A stretch of DNA of 11,493 nucleotides from Propionibacteriaceae bacterium (lineage in GTDB: Bacteria; Actinomycetota; Actinomycetes; Propionibacteriales; Propionibacteriaceae): NCBI GenBank assembly GCA_024636075.1, contig JAGXHS010000188.1, forward strand, positions 1 to 11,493, in the 5' to 3' direction. The translations under genes and the position numbers were made by a program. Within the stretch, counting starts at the first letter, position 1. The number at the start of each line of letters is the position of its first letter. Positions 7,877 through 11,493 of this stretch are shown piece after piece. The notes beneath the pieces are model-generated. The model searched no databases. It was given only the letters and a program-made list of their open reading frames with translations, and had not been told where the DNA came from.

Positions 7877-10623
7877 CAGTCGTCCTTCACATAGTCGAAG
7901 GTGCTTTGGCTCGCGATCGGCTTCTTTGCGGACCGAGCAACCTCAAGGATATCGGGCCAGATGGTCACCAGCGCGTTGAAGCTCAGCGCGTCCTTCGTGG
8001 CGCCGTGGCTCTCGGCGACGCGGAACAGGAGGTGGGCCAACTCTTTGAGTAGGTCGGCGTTGACCACGCCGTCCGCGCGGCCTCGCGCAGTCTGCAGGAA
8101 GTTCCCTGCCGGGGCGATGCCGTCGCGCTCCAGCACCTTGATCAGGTGGTGCAGCACCTCCCATGTGCTGGTGTGGGTGTCGCGCTGCACGTCGTACTCC
8201 CAGGTCAGTTCTCCGGATCGGATGAGTTGGACGTTGCCCGCCCGGCTGGTCAGGATGCCATCGCGATCGAGAACGTCCACGCTGGTGTTGCGGGCCCGGG
8301 CGAGGTTATCGGCGTCCCCGAAGTGGCCGACGGCGTAGCCGTGCTGGCGATACCAGGCGATCGCGAATCTGGTGGTGGTGTCGAAATCGCCCTCCTGCTC
8401 GTTCAACACTTGGTCGAGGATCTCGTTGATCCGGTTCAACGCAGAGCGCACGGTCATCTTCGAGCCGTCGGGCTCCAGGACCCCGCCGTACCGGCTGAAA
8501 ACGGCCATGCCCGGCCCGATCGCGGCCTGCGGCAGGTCGACCGGCGCGATCAGGCCCTGTTGCAGCCTGCGCAGCGCGCCCGGAAGTTCGGCTTCGAGCG
8601 CGGCGATGAAGCCGCGTCGGTCGGTCGTCGGGGCATCCTCCGGGCGAGGACGCAGAGAGAGCACGATCGAGGAAGCCAAAGCGTTGGTCCCCGCGCCGAT
8701 CATTCGGTTGCTGAGTTCGCTACGGATCGGCCACGTGGACGTGATGGCCCACCCCGACCTGATCATGCCGTCGAGCAGCGTCTCCCAACCGGTCGACGCC
8801 GCGCCGCCCCCGTCGGACTCGCTCTGCTTGAAGGCGTAGTACACCGTGATCGGGTAGTCGGTCAGGGCGGACTCTCGCGCGCGGGCGAAGACCTGTCGGA
8901 AGCCGTCCTCGAAAAACTGCTTCGCACCGGTCTTGCCGTCGTGCCGGTAGGGATTGGCGACGAGCTCCTCGGCCTTAGGTACCAGCAGCGTCGAGAACAG
9001 TTCCGGGTGAACCTCGCGCAAGCTTCGGCGAAGCCACACATAGAAGAAGTCCGAGAGATCGGAGTAACCGATGTTGTCATAGTAGGGAGGATCGGTGCTG
9101 ATCAAGAAACCTGCGTGTGAGCAAGTCGCAGCGTCCGCCTGGGTGGCGGTCGCTTCCCTCCTCGGGGTGAGCGCATTGAGCACCTCGAACTCGGACTGAA
9201 TCACAGCGGTGAAGCCACCGCCGGTGGCCGTAAGCGGATTCGCTTCAGCGAAGTCCCATGTCATGGGGATGGCCTGACGCTGGAAGGACCCTCTGAGGCG
9301 ATCCATCCCCACTTCCCACGTGCACATCATGTTGTTCCGAGCCAGCGCCTTGCTTACAGAGAACCCGAGGTAGGTGGCGACGGCGTCCGCGTGGGCGGGG
9401 TTGGCACTGTCGGCGAGCACGCGGGTGTGTGCCTCACCAATCAGGTCGCTGAATGTGGTGAGCGCCACCAACTGCCGTGCGGTGAAAAGATCAGCGAAGT
9501 GCGCCAAACCGTACGCCGGTGTCCAAAGATTGCGGGGATCATAGCCGAGCTCTTGTCTCGGCACGTCAACCGGCCGCCCCACCTGCGCGGCCGCAATGTG
9601 GTCCGTAGTCGGGGGTAGATAGATCCGCTGACGCGGACCTTCTGCGACGGTTGCCACAAGGGCAGTCCCCATCCGGCCCGCCATTCCCTCGGCCTTGATG
9701 TGGTCTTTCGAGACCACCGCTCGGCATGCGATGCAGACCGCCCCTTGGCGTCCAGGCATGGTGCCGCCGCTCTTTGGACCGCGCGGATCATGCGCAATGC
9801 TGAAATTCACCCGCATAAGAGATGGATGGGTCGGATCGCTCACGACTTTCGGGACGACGTAGGCCTCCTTGCCCTTCTTCTTCCCGAGCCACCACGACCT
9901 GACCAAGGGCATTTCGATACCGCAGGCGGGGTTGCGGCAGTTGACGGTGCGGGCCCAGATCCAAGCGATGACCGGGGCGGTGGTGCCGTCGGGCAGCTTC
10001 GCCTTCGGGTAGAGGTGCCCGATCCGCTTCTGGGCTTCGTCGCGCATCCACTGGCCGCAGGCGCGGACGTCGGCGGCGAGCCCCTCGGCGCCATTCCACT
10101 GGCTGCGAGTGTCGGCCAAGCCGGGTGAGATCGGCGGCTGGTCACGGAACTTGGGTGGAATCTCGATGAGGGCCTTGTTGATGAGCACGGCGACAGGGTT
10201 GAGGTCGGAGGCGTGGGCTTCCAGTCCAAGGCGTTGGGCTTCCAGGGGGATGGTGCCGCCGCCGGCGAAGGGGTCGAGGATCGGGGGCGGGTTGCCGCCG
10301 GTCGACTTGAGAATCTCGGCGTGGGCCTGGGCGAACAGCTTCTCGTCGCGGATGTTCTCCCACACCACGAGGCGTTCGATCAGTTCGTGCAGGCGGTCGC
10401 GTTCGCGGCGTTGGGCCTCTTCGGTGGGGAACTCGTCGGGACGCGCGGAAGGGTCGTCGACGAGTTGGGCGAACAGCACCGCGCGGGCTGCGGCTAACGG
10501 ACGGCGCGCCCACCACAGGTGCAGCGTCGAGGGGTGCCCATGGCGGATCGACTTCTCCCGTGCTGACTCGCGGTTGATCGCCTCAAGTGGCAGCGATACC
10601 TCGATCAATTTGCGTTTCTGCAC
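7876..10623 (-). CDS. DUF1156/COG1743-type Zn-ribbon DNA methyltransferase
   Basis: The protein is 915 aa and starts with GTG; GAGGAAG lies just upstream on the minus strand. Residues about 5-75 (EVSLPLEAINRESAREKS, then HLWWARRPLAAARAV) are the DUF1156 signature. DPFAGGGTIPLEA (117-129) is the SAM-binding motif I and DPPYYDNIGYSDL (511-523) holds the catalytic DPPY motif of amino-methyltransferases, most often N6-adenine. Between them two CxxxxC/CxxC pairs (C229/C234 and C297/C300) form a probable zinc ribbon. The remaining 380 residues probably carry target recognition and a helical tail. It is the first gene of the unit, so it probably sets expression of the whole system, and its expected role is to mark host DNA as self. 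Codons in roughly 9000-9850 are less GC-biased at third positions than on either side, by eye, which could reflect recombination within the gene. Confidence 0.93.
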   Translation of the reverse strand: MQKRKLIEVSLPLEAINRESAREKSIRHGHPSTLHLWWARRPLAAARAVLFAQLVDDPSARPDEFPTEEAQRRERDRLHELIERLVVWENIRDEKLFAQAHAEILKSTGGNPPPILDPFAGGGTIPLEAQRLGLEAHASDLNPVAVLINKALIEIPPKFRDQPPISPGLADTRSQWNGAEGLAADVRACGQWMRDEAQKRIGHLYPKAKLPDGTTAPVIAWIWARTVNCRNPACGIEMPLVRSWWLGKKKGKEAYVVPKVVSDPTHPSLMRVNFSIAHDPRGPKSGGTMPGRQGAVCIACRAVVSKDHIKAEGMAGRMGTALVATVAEGPRQRIYLPPTTDHIAAAQVGRPVDVPRQELGYDPRNLWTPAYGLAHFADLFTARQLVALTTFSDLIGEAHTRVLADSANPAHADAVATYLGFSVSKALARNNMMCTWEVGMDRLRGSFQRQAIPMTWDFAEANPLTATGGGFTAVIQSEFEVLNALTPRREATATQADAATCSHAGFLISTDPPYYDNIGYSDLSDFFYVWLRRSLREVHPELFSTLLVPKAEELVANPYRHDGKTGAKQFFEDGFRQVFARARESALTDYPITVYYAFKQSESDGGGAASTGWETLLDGMIRSGWAITSTWPIRSELSNRMIGAGTNALASSIVLSLRPRPEDAPTTDRRGFIAALEAELPGALRRLQQGLIAPVDLPQAAIGPGMAVFSRYGGVLEPDGSKMTVRSALNRINEILDQVLNEQEGDFDTTTRFAIAWYRQHGYAVGHFGDADNLARARNTSVDVLDRDGILTSRAGNVQLIRSGELTWEYDVQRDTHTSTWEVLHHLIKVLERDGIAPAGNFLQTARGRADGVVNADLLKELAHLLFRVAESHGATKDALSFNALVTIWPDILEVARSAKKPIASQSTFDYVKDD

Positions 10624-10659
10624 TACTTCCTCGACCCTCTGAAACCGAACCGGGACACG

Positions 10660-10665
10660 ATTGTA
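10660..10665 (-). promoter_or_regulatory. Candidate -10 element for the defence operon
   Basis: On the minus strand this reads TACAAT, one mismatch from the TATAAT consensus, 36 nt before the GTG start at 10623. No good -35 is seen at 16-18 nt spacing (the hexamer there reads about TAGGTC), which is common in actinobacteria. A start site just downstream would give a leader of about 30 nt. Confidence 0.35.
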
Positions 10666-10703
10666 GGGCGCTGATGCACCGCGACCTACCTATCCAACTT
10701 AGC

Positions 10704-10716
10704 GGGGCTCCGCCCC
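10704..10716. other. Short GC hairpin in the divergent intergenic region
   Basis: GGGGC-TCC-GCCCC forms a perfect 5-bp stem with a 3-base loop. No T-run follows on either strand, so it is not a convincing terminator. It sits between the two divergent genes, upstream of both, and might be a regulatory or REP-like element. The rest of 10624-10884 shows nothing else clear. Confidence 0.35.
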
Positions 10717-10824
10717 AGCCGGACGAGCCATGCCTCCGGTGCTCGAGAAAACCTCATCGACCCCACCCGAAACCTGGATGCCGGCTTGATTCAATCCAAG
10801 AATTCGGTTCCTCAAACTCAAGCC

Positions 10825-10830
10825 TACTAT
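10825..10830 (+). promoter_or_regulatory. Candidate -10 element for the HEPN gene
   Basis: TACTAT, with TTCGGT 16 nt upstream (10803-10808) as a weak -35. It lies 54 nt before the likely GTG start at 10885. Confidence 0.25.
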
Positions 10831-10884
10831 TGCCCGGGGACGACAGATCGGACAGGAACGCCTCGACGCTGGCATTGTGAGCAC

Positions 10885-11388
10885 GTGGACCTAAGCCAGG
10901 CGGCGGCGAACTTCCGGCGAGGAATCGAGCATGCCAACAACCTCATCGAGGTACATAAGCGAGCAGGATCGGGCATCCGCGGGCGCCGCACCGTGGAGGT
11001 TTCGATCAACCGCGCTGTCGTAGTGATCACTGTCGCGACATGGCAAGCCGCCGTTCAGGACATGACGCTGGCAGTGTTGGACACCTCGACCCCAGCACCC
11101 GGTGATCCAATCCTCCCCGCATACAAAGTCATCGCTGGCCGCGTGAATGCGGAGGTCGGCTCCTTCTCGACGCCGAATGCGTAGAACTCGCGGAAGCTTC
11201 TCCACAGTGTCGGCTTCGATCCGCGATCCCATTGGACGTGGTCACAGCCGGGAGGCCGCGTCGTCCGGATCACCATGCAACCCGCAGATGTCGACTCGCG
11301 GATCGACCAGTGGCTGAAGTTGCGCCACGCGATTGCCCACGGGCATGAGCATCTCCCGTCAGAAAGAGTGCTCCAGGTGGTCCGCGAG
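10885..11388 (+). pseudogene. HEPN ribonuclease-like gene (MAE_28990/RiboL-PSP-type), amber-interrupted and 3'-truncated
   Basis: One reading frame runs from GTG 10885 through an in-frame TAG at 11182-11184 and on to a TGA at 11440. Before the stop, 99 residues show AAANFRRGIEHANNLIEVH and INRAVVVITVATWQAAVQD, the first helices of HEPN nucleases of the RiboL-PSP/MAE_28990 kind. After the stop, in the same frame, come NSRKLLHSVGFDP and then LRHAIAHGHEHLP, whose R (11323) and H (11338) form the HEPN catalytic R-x4-H motif. One base change (for example TAG from GAG or CAG) separates this from an intact frame. Past 11388 the frame enters the IS repeat (SRTPDMV and beyond), so some 3' coding sequence is probably missing. 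The start is uncertain: no good ribosome binding site is seen, and an ATG at 10786 is also in frame. Such proteins usually act as RNases in toxin-antitoxin or abortive infection systems. No antitoxin is visible next to it. Confidence 0.65.
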
Positions 11389-11410
11389 TCCAGAACTCCT
11401 GACATGGTGA
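11389..11410 (+). repeat. 22-bp terminal inverted repeat, right copy
   Basis: Exact reverse complement of 31-52. It sits 6 nt beyond the stop codon of the probable transposase fragment, the usual place for an IS end, and the HEPN frame loses family character at its inner edge. Confidence 0.8.
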
Positions 11411-11416
11411 GTTCAT

Positions 11417-11493
11417 TTATGCGCGTCGCGGGTGCCCCTTGACGCTGTAGGCCAGGGTCAGGTCGGTGCCGGGGTAGCGGGTGCGGGTGTCGG
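11417..11493 (-). CDS. C-terminus of a probable transposase, partial at window edge
   Basis: The last 24 codons of a minus-strand frame are visible, ending in TAA (11419-11417); they include RYPGTDLTLAYSVKG and end in HPRRA. Nearly every third base is G or C, more extreme than in the neighbouring genes, which supports real coding in an actinobacterial background. The stop lies 6 nt from the 22-bp inverted repeat, which is how transposase genes usually end in insertion sequences. I cannot place the family from so short a piece, and the transposase label rests mainly on context. Confidence 0.45.
   Translation of the reverse strand, partial: DTRTRYPGTDLTLAYSVKGHPRRA

Larger units (their letters stand above)
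11389..11493 (-). mobile_element. End of an IS-like element next to the HEPN gene
   Basis: This comprises the 22-bp repeat plus the partial probable transposase. Transposase direction and repeat position imply that the left element (1-52) shows its 5' end and this one its 3' end, so the two copies would be direct repeats enclosing 53-11388. Confidence 0.5.

Noticed and set aside
8146..9120. Long plus-strand open frame (324 codons) opposite the methyltransferase
   Set aside because: Same shadow effect; the minus strand frame carries the DPPY motif and family sequence here.
10704..10716. GC hairpin as a rho-independent terminator
   Set aside because: No T-run follows on either strand, and it lies upstream of both divergent genes rather than downstream of one.
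11055..11405. Minus-strand open frame (116 codons) across the HEPN gene and the repeat
   Set aside because: It overlaps the HEPN catalytic region antisense, and its product has no recognisable features.
31..11410. The whole window interior as one 11.4-kb transposon with 22-bp terminal repeats
   Set aside because: No transposase or recombinase lies inside, no target duplication is seen outside the repeats, and the inside genes are truncated at the repeats, which points to elements outside instead.

Overview
The window looks like an actinobacterial accessory region. It has high but uneven GC, GTG starts, tightly packed genes and a HelD-type helicase fragment. I cannot name a genus. It appears to be a phage-defence island lying between two ends of the same kind of insertion sequence.

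Layout, left to right: (1) Positions 1-52 are the end of an IS-like element, carrying a 22-bp terminal repeat (31-52). (2) Positions 20-10623 are five minus-strand genes in one apparent transcription unit. In transcription order they are: a 915-aa DUF1156/COG1743-type Zn-ribbon DNA methyltransferase (10623-7876); a 558-aa GmrSD-like DUF262/DUF1524 protein (7876-6200); a 1116-aa DUF499/COG1483-type ATPase with an N-terminal Swt1-like HEPN domain (6198-2848); a 613-aa protein of unknown function with a central coiled coil (2851-1010); and a HelD/HelR-like helicase (955-20) cut off after about 305 residues. The first four overlap or touch (TGATG, a 1-nt gap, ATGA), so they are probably translated coupled and act together. 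(3) Positions 10624-10884 are a short divergent intergenic region with candidate promoters in both directions. (4) Positions 10885-11388 are a plus-strand HEPN ribonuclease-like gene, broken by an in-frame amber codon and truncated at its 3' end. (5) Positions 11389-11493 are the other kind of IS end: an exact inverted copy of the 22-bp repeat, followed outward by the last 24 codons of a probable transposase on the minus strand.

Likely joint function (inference from families): the methyltransferase marks host DNA, and the DUF499 ATPase with its HEPN domain, the GmrSD-like nuclease and the unknown coiled-coil protein sense and attack unmarked or foreign nucleic acid. DUF499 and DUF1156 are a known defence-island pair of uncharacterised mechanism, often found with a PLD/SNF2-type helicase. 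That partner is absent here, and in its place stands a different, truncated helicase. Both edge genes (helicase and HEPN) stop at the IS repeats, so the island has probably been trimmed on both sides by IS activity.
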